DNA of 40,780 bases from a virus. The DNA is taken from the IMG/VR virus record IMGVR_UViG_3300044625_000658, positions 1 through 40,780 of that record; one strand, 5' to 3'. Each line of letters opens with the position of its first letter. The first letter of the stretch is position 1. A program made the position numbers and the translations under genes. Under the pieces are notes generated by a model. The model saw only the letters and a program-made list of their open reading frames with translations. It was not told the origin of the DNA and searched no databases. Below, piece after piece: positions 1 to 10,300 of the stretch.

Positions 1-3000
1 TCTATACGCTCACCTTCTTCATATCCATTACTATTAGTTTCTGATTTAAGTGTTAATGCTTCCTGTCTTCTTCTTTCTATATCAGCTTTAGCATCTGTAG
101 AAACAGGAGTTGTTGGTGTGGGAGCTGTAGGAGCTTCTTGTTGTTGGGCTTCCTTGAGTTTGTTGAGCTCACCAATAAGCTTTAGACCAACATATGTTAC
201 AACAAGCTGCTCTTCCTCAGCTGTTGGATCAAATTGATTTGCAGCTTTCAGACCTTCAACAACAGGTCCATTGACAACCTTCTTATTATCAGTAACCTCT
301 TTAATTGTTTTATTAACCTGGATATTTACAGAAACATTACCATTAGCATCAACAGTTCCTGTAAATTCTACAGGACCACTGGTGAAACCATTGAATGTGT
401 GAACAGTTGTACCATCCATTGCAAACTCCCCAATCATTGGAACACCAGGCTTAGCCTCAACTTTAGGAGCCTGTACAACAGGAAGTTCAAAATCGTTTAA
501 TGTAGCATATTTCTGCTTGAAGGAATATGGGAGTTCTGCTGTAGGCTTGGCAGCATTTGTTACAAGAGGAGTCTCCTGTGCTGATCTTCCTTCAGAGCTG
601 AGCAGATAGGACTGGTAGTTTCTCCACTCCTTCTCAGTTAGATTACCATTCTCATCCACTGTATACTCATAGAAGGGTTCTGTGAACTTATCCTTCAGAG
701 TTTTACCATTGATGTTATGGTAGGTTTCAGAAAGCTGATCTACAATCTCACCCTCAAGAGTGGCTATATCAGCAATTGGGAATCTGAATCCACCCAAGAA
801 AATGTTAGAGGCATCAACATAAATTTGATTACCCTTTGTATCAGGAGTCTTTCTCCAATACAGAACATTCTCTAGGAAGGTGGTATAGTTTCTATTGAAC
901 TTAATAGACTTACCAGCCTCAGATTGCTTTCTAATATCCTCAGCAAAAGCTTTCAGCACCTCATAGATAGCCTTAGCCTTCTTTCTTCCAAACTTATTAT
1001 TGTTTATAATATCCAGTGTATCACCATATTGTAATACGGTGAGACCCTTAGGGATTGTAATAGAGACACCATTGTGTGAAACAGTTCCTTCAGAGATCTT
1101 GAGAAGACCCTGTGTGGTTGCAATCCTATCCTCAGGAATCAATATTCCTCCTACAGGATTTCTTTCATATTTACCATCCACCTTATTCTCACGTCTAACC
1201 CCTCTGGATATGGTGAATTGATATGCCTTTACAGGGAATGCTGGAGCAGCAAACAGCTCAGCTCTTTTCATTCCCCAAGCTTTTGAAGCAGCTTCAGCTT
1301 CAGCTTTTTGATTTTCTCTATATCTAGGTTTAGGTTTTTCGTTCTTATCTTTTGTTCTATAGAATAGATCTGTAGTGGGCATGGTTTGGAATACAACTTG
1401 TTGAATATCAACAGGTTTACCAACCTCACCAACACGCTTACCATCTTTATCTACAAAGTAGAGCTTTCCGCCATCTTGCTCAACAAACACCTGAGCTACA
1501 AATCCATTTTCAACATCTGTAGCACCAGACTTATCATTTGTTCCATAGGACAGCTCCATGAGACCACTCAAGCCAAGAGTCACCTCTTGGTTAGGAGTTA
1601 CAAGAATAGTAGCAAGCTTGTTTCTATTTTTGAAGTTCTTAGCATTATTCAGGAACTCTCTAGAACGCTTAACATGAGGAGCAGACTGTGTAGGATCATT
1701 GTAATCCTCAGACTCTGTAATTCCAGATATGAAAAGCTGTCTGTAATCTTTCAGCTTTCCTTCAGATATAACAGCACCTTCCTCTGCAGGAACAGATGCC
1801 ACATTTCCAGAATTCAGTTCAGTGGCAGCTTGTTCTTTCTCAATCTGCTCTTTGTTCTTTTCAATCTTCTCAGAGGCTGTCTCGATTCTCTCATATCCTG
1901 TCATCAATCTAGGATCGATGTTCTGGATATTACCAGTGGCATCCTCCACCTTAATTGTACCATCTTCATTAACACCAAGCACCTTAATCTTTTCCAATCC
2001 TTCGAGCTCCTCATTCATAACATCAGCAGCTGCATCAGCCTCTGCTTTTGTTTCATAGAACGATAGTTCTCCTGTAGGAGAGGTCACTTGATATCTATCA
2101 TCAGCAATCTTCTCAATCTTAGCTTTGTTCAACTGAGCAATAGAATACTCTCTATCTGCCTCAGGAAGTTCTGTTTCACCAGCTTTGTTTTTAAACTCAG
2201 CTGCTTTAACTTCAGGAGTGGTAACCTCAGACTCTTCAGCTTCTTCTTCCTCTGTAGAGTCATATTCCTCATCTCTAATCTCCTCAGCTTGTTCAAAGAA
2301 TTTATTAAATCCTTCTTCAGAAGCAAGCTTATCAAATGATTCAAGTCCCTGTTGTCTACGAGTTTCTAAAGCATTGATATCAAAGCCATACTTATAAAGA
2401 TCAAATCTTTTATCAGTGGGAACAATAGCAGCATCTAAGTTTTCTCTTCCAGAAAGTTCAAAATTAAGAAGCTTACCAAAGGTATCAAGAGTCATGTCTT
2501 TGTTAGCAGCAGCCATCTTAATCTTCTCAGCTGCTGTACGCAGAGCCTTCACCTGATTGTTTATTCTTTTTCTATCCTCAGGAGAAGTGAATTCATTGAT
2601 AGTCTTTTTCAGCTGAATAGCTTGTTCCTCATATGTTTCAGCAAGCTCATTTACCTTCTCAGGATTAGTGAGTGTAGAGAGAACACTAGTATCAACCAGA
2701 GGACTGATTTCTGATACACTAGTAGCAATGTTGTTTAGTCTACCATTAACATCATCAATTGTTGCGGAATAGTAGGCTAGGTTAGTCTTCCATTCATTTA
2801 CTGTATCGTGTCTGAATGTCTGAAGGACTTCTTCTTGAGTTTGAGGATCATCATATCTTGTATAAGGATTCTTGAATGTATCATTAATAGCGGTGATTGA
2901 CTTGTTCATCTGATTAGCCTTGTCAATCAACGCATCAACATAACCAGCAACAGTCTTCTGGTTTGTTTCATTCAAGTCCATTCCAAAGGTCTTCTGGAAC

Positions 3001-4874
3001 TCAGTCTCATCCAGATCTTTCAACATCTTCAGCTGTTCAACGGTAACATCATGCAACCCATTGATTGCACGAGAGTTAACCAAGTTGAAGAACATGTCGT
3101 TCTTCAAGTTCTTGTATTTGAACACATTACCAGAAGCTACAGCCTCATCCATCTCTTTAGCAATACCAGCAGCATTTAATGTATCAGAATACTGATTCTG
3201 CAACATTCCTGTCAATCCATATCTATTAAGTATATTGATTGCACTCTGCAAACGCTGATCTTCTGTGGGAGCACCCATCTTTGTTTGAATCTTATTAGCC
3301 ACACCCCCCTGAATAACAGCAGAGATGGAACCAATAAGCATACTCTTCAAACCTTCTGTGCTAGTGAACTGCTCTGCAATTCCCTCAATACCAGAGGTCA
3401 TAATCTCATTAACAGTTCTCCAGTTTTCAAGATTGCCGTTCTCCTTGAGATTTTTATATTTTCTAGTGTAATAATCAAACGTACCCTTCTCAGCAGCAAA
3501 CTGTCCACCCTCTTCATAAACACCTTCAGCAAACATGTTCTTCAGAGTGGGCTTTACAAAATTCCAAGCTTTTGGAGCAAGTCCTGTTACAGCTTGCTTT
3601 TCAAATACATCCAAAGATCCTTGAGCAAGCTTCACCTTACCAACATCAGTGGCAACACCTTTTGCTAATGCTCTTGTAGCAGCAGGAGCAAAAAATCCTT
3701 TGAATAAACTTCCAAACTGAAAAGCGTTAGAAGGAACAAGAAGTGCCATATTGATGCCATATCTTACATTCCTAGCATCACCAGCTATTCTTTTAATCTC
3801 CTCTAAATCAGCACCAACAGGCGCATCACCGTTATGTTGTCTTTTATATTGATCAATTAAATGATTAGTAATTGTAAGTTCTCCATCAGCAGCTTCCATC
3901 GTAGCTTCTGCTTGGGCTGAGTTAAATACACCAAGCATCCACCTTGATCCGCTAGTAATTTTTGTTCCTGCAGCAGCATAAGCAAGTCCTCTTACAGTTG
4001 CCAGTTGTTCAGCTGTACCACCAGCTTGTCTAGCTACAGCAAGAGCTTCATCCATTTTTGTTGTGCCTGCTGCCAACTTACCTAAATGTACAGAAGCTCT
4101 ACCAAGCATGCTTGTTACACCAGCTCCGAGCTTAGTTAATTGTGCTCCAATAAGAGGAGCAGCAGCAAGACCTTGACCAGTTGCAACAAGAGCTGCATCT
4201 GTTACAAGAGCATTGGTAATAGCACCAACACCATATCCCAGGTTCTTGAATACACCATCTCCCCAGAAGTTAGCAGATCCTCTTGTAAAAGGAATCACTC
4301 CACCAAAAGGATGGTCACGTTCCCATTTATCAACATAGTTAGGAAGAAGATCTTCAAATTGCTTAATGTTTTCGCTAATATCTTTTTGCCAATCATATTG
4401 AGATGAGATTTCATCCATGAAGTTGGAACCCTTTCTAAAAGCATCAATTGCATGTGGAATTGTTCCAAATCCAGAAATGAACGTACCTCCTGCTGTTCCA
4501 AGTCCTTTTATAATACCATTTGCAAATCTTGAAAGTGGGGATTGTCTTTGTGCAGCAATATCTTCTAAATCAACACCTCTTTTAAAAAAACCATATCTGT
4601 TAGCAGCTTCATTTAATTCTTGCTGTGAGACAAAACGAGGAGCAGCACCAAATCCAAAATTGAATGTTGGCGTAGCTTTTTTCATTTCCTCTAAGGTGAT
4701 GCCTCCCTCTTTTTGCGAGCGATCAGCATAACCTCCAAACATGGAAGGAACACTAGGAGGGGTAAAACTGTATTCATAGTTCCCAGAATATGGGGAACTT
4801 GCATACGAGTTTAAGCTCGGAAGGTTTCCAGGCTTGCGAAGATTATTCAGCAATTCTTCATCAAAAAGAGGCAT
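1..4874 (-). CDS. Giant putative virion/ejected protein, 3' end beyond window
   Basis: The frame is open from the ATG at 4874 to the window edge, giving at least 1624 residues with no stop. Function is not recognised. The N-terminal quarter alternates Gly/Ala-rich hydrophobic stretches (for example LGTAGGTFISGFGTIPHAID near residue 120 and NALVTDAALVATGQGLAAAP near 220) with charged helices. This pattern fits a packaged protein that could meet membranes during DNA ejection. The middle (about residues 500-900) is predicted helical and charged, with an acidic Glu-rich patch near 870. Later parts look like mixed alpha/beta domains, with a Pro/Thr/Gln-rich linker near the window edge. It begins 6 bp after the stop of the 790-residue gene, so the two are probably co-transcribed and co-packaged. 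In crAss-like phages giant proteins in this position are capsid cargo or virion RNA polymerase subunits; no polymerase DxDGD signature is visible in the part seen here. The role is inferred from position and composition only. Confidence 0.8.
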   Translation of the reverse strand, partial: MPLFDEELLNNLRKPGNLPSLNSYASSPYSGNYEYSFTPPSVPSMFGGYADRSQKEGGITLEEMKKATPTFNFGFGAAPRFVSQQELNEAANRYGFFKRGVDLEDIAAQRQSPLSRFANGIIKGLGTAGGTFISGFGTIPHAIDAFRKGSNFMDEISSQYDWQKDISENIKQFEDLLPNYVDKWERDHPFGGVIPFTRGSANFWGDGVFKNLGYGVGAITNALVTDAALVATGQGLAAAPLIGAQLTKLGAGVTSMLGRASVHLGKLAAGTTKMDEALAVARQAGGTAEQLATVRGLAYAAAGTKITSGSRWMLGVFNSAQAEATMEAADGELTITNHLIDQYKRQHNGDAPVGADLEEIKRIAGDARNVRYGINMALLVPSNAFQFGSLFKGFFAPAATRALAKGVATDVGKVKLAQGSLDVFEKQAVTGLAPKAWNFVKPTLKNMFAEGVYEEGGQFAAEKGTFDYYTRKYKNLKENGNLENWRTVNEIMTSGIEGIAEQFTSTEGLKSMLIGSISAVIQGGVANKIQTKMGAPTEDQRLQSAINILNRYGLTGMLQNQYSDTLNAAGIAKEMDEAVASGNVFKYKNLKNDMFFNLVNSRAINGLHDVTVEQLKMLKDLDETEFQKTFGMDLNETNQKTVAGYVDALIDKANQMNKSITAINDTFKNPYTRYDDPQTQEEVLQTFRHDTVNEWKTNLAYYSATIDDVNGRLNNIATSVSEISPLVDTSVLSTLTNPEKVNELAETYEEQAIQLKKTINEFTSPEDRKRINNQVKALRTAAEKIKMAAANKDMTLDTFGKLLNFELSGRENLDAAIVPTDKRFDLYKYGFDINALETRRQQGLESFDKLASEEGFNKFFEQAEEIRDEEYDSTEEEEAEESEVTTPEVKAAEFKNKAGETELPEADREYSIAQLNKAKIEKIADDRYQVTSPTGELSFYETKAEADAAADVMNEELEGLEKIKVLGVNEDGTIKVEDATGNIQNIDPRLMTGYERIETASEKIEKNKEQIEKEQAATELNSGNVASVPAEEGAVISEGKLKDYRQLFISGITESEDYNDPTQSAPHVKRSREFLNNAKNFKNRNKLATILVTPNQEVTLGLSGLMELSYGTNDKSGATDVENGFVAQVFVEQDGGKLYFVDKDGKRVGEVGKPVDIQQVVFQTMPTTDLFYRTKDKNEKPKPRYRENQKAEAEAASKAWGMKRAELFAAPAFPVKAYQFTISRGVRRENKVDGKYERNPVGGILIPEDRIATTQGLLKISEGTVSHNGVSITIPKGLTVLQYGDTLDIINNNKFGRKKAKAIYEVLKAFAEDIRKQSEAGKSIKFNRNYTTFLENVLYWRKTPDTKGNQIYVDASNIFLGGFRFPIADIATLEGEIVDQLSETYHNINGKTLKDKFTEPFYEYTVDENGNLTEKEWRNYQSYLLSSEGRSAQETPLVTNAAKPTAELPYSFKQKYATLNDFELPVVQAPKVEAKPGVPMIGEFAMDGTTVHTFNGFTSGPVEFTGTVDANGNVSVNIQVNKTIKEVTDNKKVVNGPVVEGLKAANQFDPTAEEEQLVVTYVGLKLIGELNKLKEAQQQEAPTAPTPTTPVSTDAKADIERRRQEALTLKSETNSNGYEEGERI

Positions 4875-4880
4875 GCCTTA

Positions 4881-7253
4881 TTAATTTTTTTGATTAAATG
4901 CTTTTACAGTACCAGGACCGATCTGTCTTATAAATCTAAGGATTTCATTTTCACCGACATAATTGGTAACTTCTCCTGGTTTCCAAGCACCGTTATGAAG
5001 ACTGTACATTATTAATTTATATGTATCAAACGCACCACCAGTATTATCTTTGTGCCCTTCTACATCAAGTCTTGTTGTTGTTTCAAAATTTGTTCCACTC
5101 AATCCTGGAATATCAAATCCAAAAATACGAGCACCACCAGCATTTCTATCTCCAAATGAATTTGTTGTTCCTGAATAGAATGAACTCTTCTTCATTTCAC
5201 CAAACGCACTTTTTGGTGCAAATCTGGGGAAGTGCATAAACATTTCTTGAGCAGAAAGTGGTATAACTTGTTTTATAGTTGTTTTCTTGGAACCTTCTCC
5301 AGAAACAATACTAATTGAAAGGGACCCAGATCCATCTGGATTTCTGCTTAAAACAGGGGCAGTCTTTTTAATATTTGTGAACATAGCTGTCAAACCATCT
5401 TCAGAAGCAACAGCTCCTGTGCCTAACTTTTCACCAGATCTAAGCTGTCCAAGTTTATTTCCAATAATTGATCTTAGTTCTTTTTCTGTATATTCTCCTT
5501 CAGGATCAAGCCCTGCATAGACACCACCAGTTTCTCTAGCAAGTCTTTTAGAGATGTAATCAGCTTCAAACTCACCACGTTTTTTATCAGCCTCCTCTCT
5601 AGAAATAGTTCCAAGTTTAGCAAGCTCTTCATCTGCATACTTTGAAGCGGATGTTCCAAGTTTGGAAGCATCGTCATATTGTGTCTCTGCTGCTTTTCTC
5701 TTTTTGATATATTCAAGAGCATCACTATTAGTGAGCTTTGTTGGGTTCTCAAGATAGTCAAAATAGAGTTTCTCAAGAGCAGACTTTCTTTGATTTCCTT
5801 TTAAATTAGGATAGAGTCTATTACCGTAGTCATTATCTAGTTTCCCAACATTAAGAAGCATTTCGCTTCTTGCATCTGATTTAAGTGTTTCTGAGTTAAC
5901 TCGAAACATACTAGCATCTCCTATGATATCATATGTCATAGGGTTATCTTTTTCCTCTTCTTTTTGTTGCTTCTTTCTTTTTTCTCCTAACTCAACCATC
6001 CATTTTTCTTCAGCAAGCATCTGAGCTCTTTCACGAAGAGCCAATCCTTTAGCTTGCATGTTAAGTCTAGCTTCTGTACTCTTAACCTGAAATTCAAATT
6101 TCTTCTGATTAAAGAGAGCTTGGTAGATAGGATTGTTTACAATTTGCTCTTCGCGATTGAGTATTTGTAAATCTTGGGCTAGATTTGTAAGAGTTTTCTC
6201 TGTGTAAACTTTATACTTGTATTCTTCAATATTACCAATCCCATCTATGCTAGACGACCCTTGAGCATACATTCTTTCAAATGTACCATCACTAAGTTTA
6301 GCATTTCCATCAACTATAGCAGCTTCATACTGAGCTCTTTCTTGAGGAGTGAGCTTATCATTGTTCTGAAGCTCAACAGCCATTTCTACAATACTATCAT
6401 GTAGTATTTTTTTCTGGTTGTTTACAGCAGTGTAAAGGTCAGACTTGAGTGTGTCTTTTGTCATCCCTTTATAATGATACTTTGCATCAATCATTAACTG
6501 ACGCTTGTCATCTTCTGTAAGACTACTCATGAAGTTATTCAAAATCCTCTGAGCTGTTATACCAGATGTTTTGATTCGCCTCATTGATATGTCAAGTTCC
6601 TTCTCACCTCCACTGGATGGGTCAGTAGAAGCACTCACCACTCTTCCATTAGAATCCTTTTTGAAAAAAAGAACGTTACCTCTATCATCTGTTTTCCAAG
6701 GAATATCTGCAGAATTCTTTTCTTCTTTTAGCTTTTCATACACCTTTCTGAGCTTCTCATCCATATTTCTATACTGGACAAAGTCCCCTCTAAACACACT
6801 ATTTACATCACCATCGTTTATCCAAGAGTTCACCTTCTGTTCAAAATCATCATCGTTCTGGACAGAAGATTTTCCTTCTTGTTTAGCCTTTGTCTGAATA
6901 GCTTGTTGATCTCTCAGCCATTTTGTAGAAGATATGGCGTTTTGAATAACAGGATCTTTGGTAACCTGATTCACCATGCCTCCCACAGAATTAACTAGTT
7001 GGAAGTTAGAGAAGTCACCAGCAGCAACCGTTCTCAGATTATTTCCCAGCTCGTTGAGTTTGGACTGCAAATATTGCTTATGAAGAGGTTTTGAAACATC
7101 TAAACCAGCAACATTATCTATGCTAGTCTGGATCTTTTGCACACCCTCATCATAGCGTCTCTGCTTTTCCATACCCACCTTCACCATAGCTTCTATGGGA
7201 AGCTGCTGGATGTAGGGGTTAAATTGCGGTATTTGATCGGTAAATGAAGCCAT
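4881..7253 (-). CDS. Conserved phage structural/cargo protein, 790 aa
   Basis: A 790-residue soluble, largely helical protein. The N-terminus (FNPYIQQLPIEAMVKVGMEK, about residues 11-30) followed by an Asn/Gln-rich helical region is a type I recognise from Bacteroidota phage contigs, always of unknown function. A long Lys/Glu/Gln-rich helix with coiled-coil character lies around residues 385-440. The C-terminal 200 residues are richer in Gly/Ser and beta-like, and include a run that looks like a folded cap domain. There is no signal peptide or membrane segment. It has its own candidate promoter just upstream and is followed after 6 bp by the giant cargo gene. Neighbouring the large ejected-protein candidates, it is best read as a virion cargo or internal head protein. 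An alternative is an assembly chaperone for the giant protein. No catalytic motif was found. Confidence 0.85.
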   Translation of the reverse strand: MASFTDQIPQFNPYIQQLPIEAMVKVGMEKQRRYDEGVQKIQTSIDNVAGLDVSKPLHKQYLQSKLNELGNNLRTVAAGDFSNFQLVNSVGGMVNQVTKDPVIQNAISSTKWLRDQQAIQTKAKQEGKSSVQNDDDFEQKVNSWINDGDVNSVFRGDFVQYRNMDEKLRKVYEKLKEEKNSADIPWKTDDRGNVLFFKKDSNGRVVSASTDPSSGGEKELDISMRRIKTSGITAQRILNNFMSSLTEDDKRQLMIDAKYHYKGMTKDTLKSDLYTAVNNQKKILHDSIVEMAVELQNNDKLTPQERAQYEAAIVDGNAKLSDGTFERMYAQGSSSIDGIGNIEEYKYKVYTEKTLTNLAQDLQILNREEQIVNNPIYQALFNQKKFEFQVKSTEARLNMQAKGLALRERAQMLAEEKWMVELGEKRKKQQKEEEKDNPMTYDIIGDASMFRVNSETLKSDARSEMLLNVGKLDNDYGNRLYPNLKGNQRKSALEKLYFDYLENPTKLTNSDALEYIKKRKAAETQYDDASKLGTSASKYADEELAKLGTISREEADKKRGEFEADYISKRLARETGGVYAGLDPEGEYTEKELRSIIGNKLGQLRSGEKLGTGAVASEDGLTAMFTNIKKTAPVLSRNPDGSGSLSISIVSGEGSKKTTIKQVIPLSAQEMFMHFPRFAPKSAFGEMKKSSFYSGTTNSFGDRNAGGARIFGFDIPGLSGTNFETTTRLDVEGHKDNTGGAFDTYKLIMYSLHNGAWKPGEVTNYVGENEILRFIRQIGPGTVKAFNQKN

Positions 7254-7268
7254 GGGAGATTAAGTTAG

Positions 7269-7300
7269 CAAATGTAAATGTAAAAATTAAAACTACCAAG
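7269..7300 (-). promoter_or_regulatory. Bacteroidota-type promoter for the 790-aa gene
   Basis: Read on the minus strand: CTTG, a 20-bp spacer, then TACATTTG, an exact match to the Bacteroidota -7 box TAnnTTTG. The box ends 15 bp before the ATG at 7253, so the leader would be very short. A second overlapping copy, TACATTTA, lies 6 bp upstream. The gap is AT-rich, so chance matches are possible, but box, spacing and position all agree. Confidence 0.6.
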
Positions 7301-7320
7301 AGCGATAATAGATTTTGGTA
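7277..7320 (-). terminator. Weak candidate terminator after the 1173-aa gene
   Basis: On the minus strand, TACCAA and TTGGTA arms (7320-7315 and 7299-7294) enclose a 15-nt loop and are followed by GTTTTAATTTTT. Six base pairs is short, so this may only attenuate. It sits between the 1173-residue gene and the promoter of the next gene, where a terminator would be expected. Confidence 0.35.
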
Positions 7321-7340
7321 ATTTGCTATAATTGAATCAG

Positions 7341-10300
7341 TTAGATGTTCTTGAGAGCCTTTACGATGGAGCTATTTCTTTCCTCAACCTTCTTTCCACT
7401 CTTTGCAGTTTTAGAAGAGCTAGTGGATGTTGATCCCACTGTAGGGATAGAAAACTGAGCAAGCTGGAAGTTCTGAGCTCTGAAGTTAGGATCGTAGCGG
7501 TAGTTATACAAGTTCTCATAAACTTGTAAGGTTCTGTTATCCAACTTGTTCTGAGCAATTTTGCTAGCCATAGAATTAAGAGCAGCTAGTTTGGTAGCAT
7601 CAGTGATAGACTCTGCCTTAGCTTGTCTTTCGTATTGCTTATCCAGAATACCCAGATTAGTCAAATCATACTGGTTGAGAAGATTTCTGTTCTGCTCATA
7701 CACACGCTGTTTCTCAGCCTGATTCAGTCTGAATTGCTCACCCAACACTCTCTGATTTGCTCCATATTCTTGAGCAGCAAAGGCAGACTGAGCAGCAGGA
7801 TTGTATCCAACCATTTGCTGTTGTCTTCTTAGAGTAGCTCTGTTCTCGTTCAGAATATCTTGGAGAGAAATGTCAATAGGGGTGGCAAGTCTAGGCTGGA
7901 GTTTCTGAGCCCATACGGGTTCCACCTGATTTTGAGACAAAGCAAACATCTCACCAATCAGCTGGTTTGGATCAAGTTGCTCTATGTCAGTTGGTCTGAG
8001 ATATTGCATAGCTTGACCTAACAAGCTGTTAATCAATGCAGTGTCGTTTTTCTTAACAGGAGGAGTGACAGTTTTCAGAATATTTGGAGCAGGACCTGTA
8101 AGTCTTGGAACTACAGGCTTAAGTTCAGGGAATCCTTTGTATGCCTTACCCAAATCCAAAGGTCCTAATTTATCCTCATCATACAACGCTTTGGCACTAA
8201 CTGTCTGTTGACCAAGATCACCATCCACCTGTATGTCACTTTTTACGCCAAGTTTCTTTGCCTCTCTGTTATATGCTTTCTGGAAAGCTCTAACGTCAGC
8301 ATCGCTAGAAGGATCAAAACCAGCCCAGTCATACCAAGGATTTCTCCTCTTCAGAGCTTCAACATCCTGAATTGTTACACCTCCAAAGAGCTTAGTAGTA
8401 GGATCTTGCGCTTGACCTTTAGGAACATATCCCAATGCTTCAAGTCTTGTCAGTCTTCTTCCAACCTGAGCCTTAGGAACATTAGCTCCTCTCTTGGCTT
8501 GCATCACCTTACCCTTAGCCAGACTATCAGCATTGAGTCCCATCTCTTCAGCTGTGTCATTAATTGCGTTCTGAACAGCAGCTGCGTTTGTTTTGAAATC
8601 AGCGTATTGCTTAAGCTTCATGTTTGCACCTTTAATATTTGCAGCTAAAGAGTTGAACTTCAGCATGTCAAATGGTGAGTTAGGATCTAGGTTATCCAGC
8701 TTTTCAGAGCTTTTGTCGATAATCTTGTTTTGTCTTTGTTCTTTCTTAGCAAGATCTTTTACATAGGTTTTGAACTTCTTACCCTTAGCTTTAGGATCAC
8801 CAATCTCACTCAAGAACTGATTAGGGATCTTCAGGTTACCATATACTACCATGCTGTTCTCACCATCCCCATTAGGAAGCTCTACAGCAGGCTCATTTCT
8901 TTCCACCTCTACATCAGCATCAGTCTTTGTTCCGTATTCAGCATAGTCTGTGTAAGAATCAGGGGCACCATATTTTACACCAATACCTGTGCGTCCTTTT
9001 CCATCACTCTCATCATGAGACTGACCTCTGAACATAACTGTTTGTCCTGTAGAGGGCATGTAGGGATTATGAGAAATAGGCTCAGCATATCCACCCCATG
9101 TGGTTTCAAGTTGTCCACCAAGAGCCATGTTTGTGAGAAGCTTCTCATCCTCACTAATGAAGTTGTCTCTGAGATTTCTAATCTCTCCACCAGCTCTAAG
9201 CATGTCTGCATCTTTTGGTGGTCTGAGCAAATCAGTCAGTTTATGCTCTCCAAAGAAAGCAATCTTCTGGGGCTGCCATGTATGACTAACCCATTCATAC
9301 TCAGAGGTTTGTCCTCCGTTCTCTTGTTGAGGAGCTCGATATCCTCTTCCTATTAACGCTTTTCTTTCTTCTACAGGCATCAAGTTTAATATGTCCAACG
9401 CTTCTAAATTTCTTCTACCTGCTTCTTTTCTTCCTATATTAGGAACCATTGCTCTATAAAACTGAACACGAGTTGGAACCTGTGACACAAGATCAGCTTT
9501 TGGAACAGTAGGGTTGGCAGGATCAAAGAATTTTTCTGACCAATAATCTTTAGTAAAGAAATCATTTATAGCATCAGCTTCATTTTGTGCAGCAATATAA
9601 TCAGCAAAATTTAATGTAGATGGAATTTTTCCTTCGCTTACTAACGTTTTATAAATTGGTTCTAATTTTTTCTTTTGTTCTTTTGTAGTTGCTGCATAAT
9701 ACTTATTATACACTTCTTCTGGTCTTACACCAGGAACAACAACCTCACTGCTTCCTTTACCTGGTCCCATAACAGGAACACCGAATACAGAACACACGCC
9801 TTGTGGAGCAGGGTTGCCATTTTGAGCTTTTGGAACAAAACCACCACGTCTTAAACCAAACATATCTTGAAACTGAACACCAGCTTGCGAAGCTGCGATT
9901 CTGCCCATATTTTCGGAAGACTGTTTGTTATATTCTCTGATCTGTTTCTCACTTGTATCAACCATGTCACCAATCAAGGTTCCTGCAAACTTTCCAATCA
10001 TTCCACCAACAGGACCTCCAATAGCCATACCAGCAGCCTGACCAATTCCTCCACCAATCTTTGAACCAGCATCGGGCTCACCAGTAATAGCACCACCAAT
10101 TGTTTGAAGAAAATCTCCTCCGCCACCACCCATAAATTGACCAAAGTTCCCATCATTAAGTGCTGCTTTCAAACCACCTCCAGCTTTGAACTGCTTCACC
10201 TTACTGCTATCACTCAGGGGCTCATATCCCATATCTGAGTAGATGGTGTTGGGAGCAAAGGTGTTCATGATCTCTGTGGGGTTACCACCAATCTGATTGA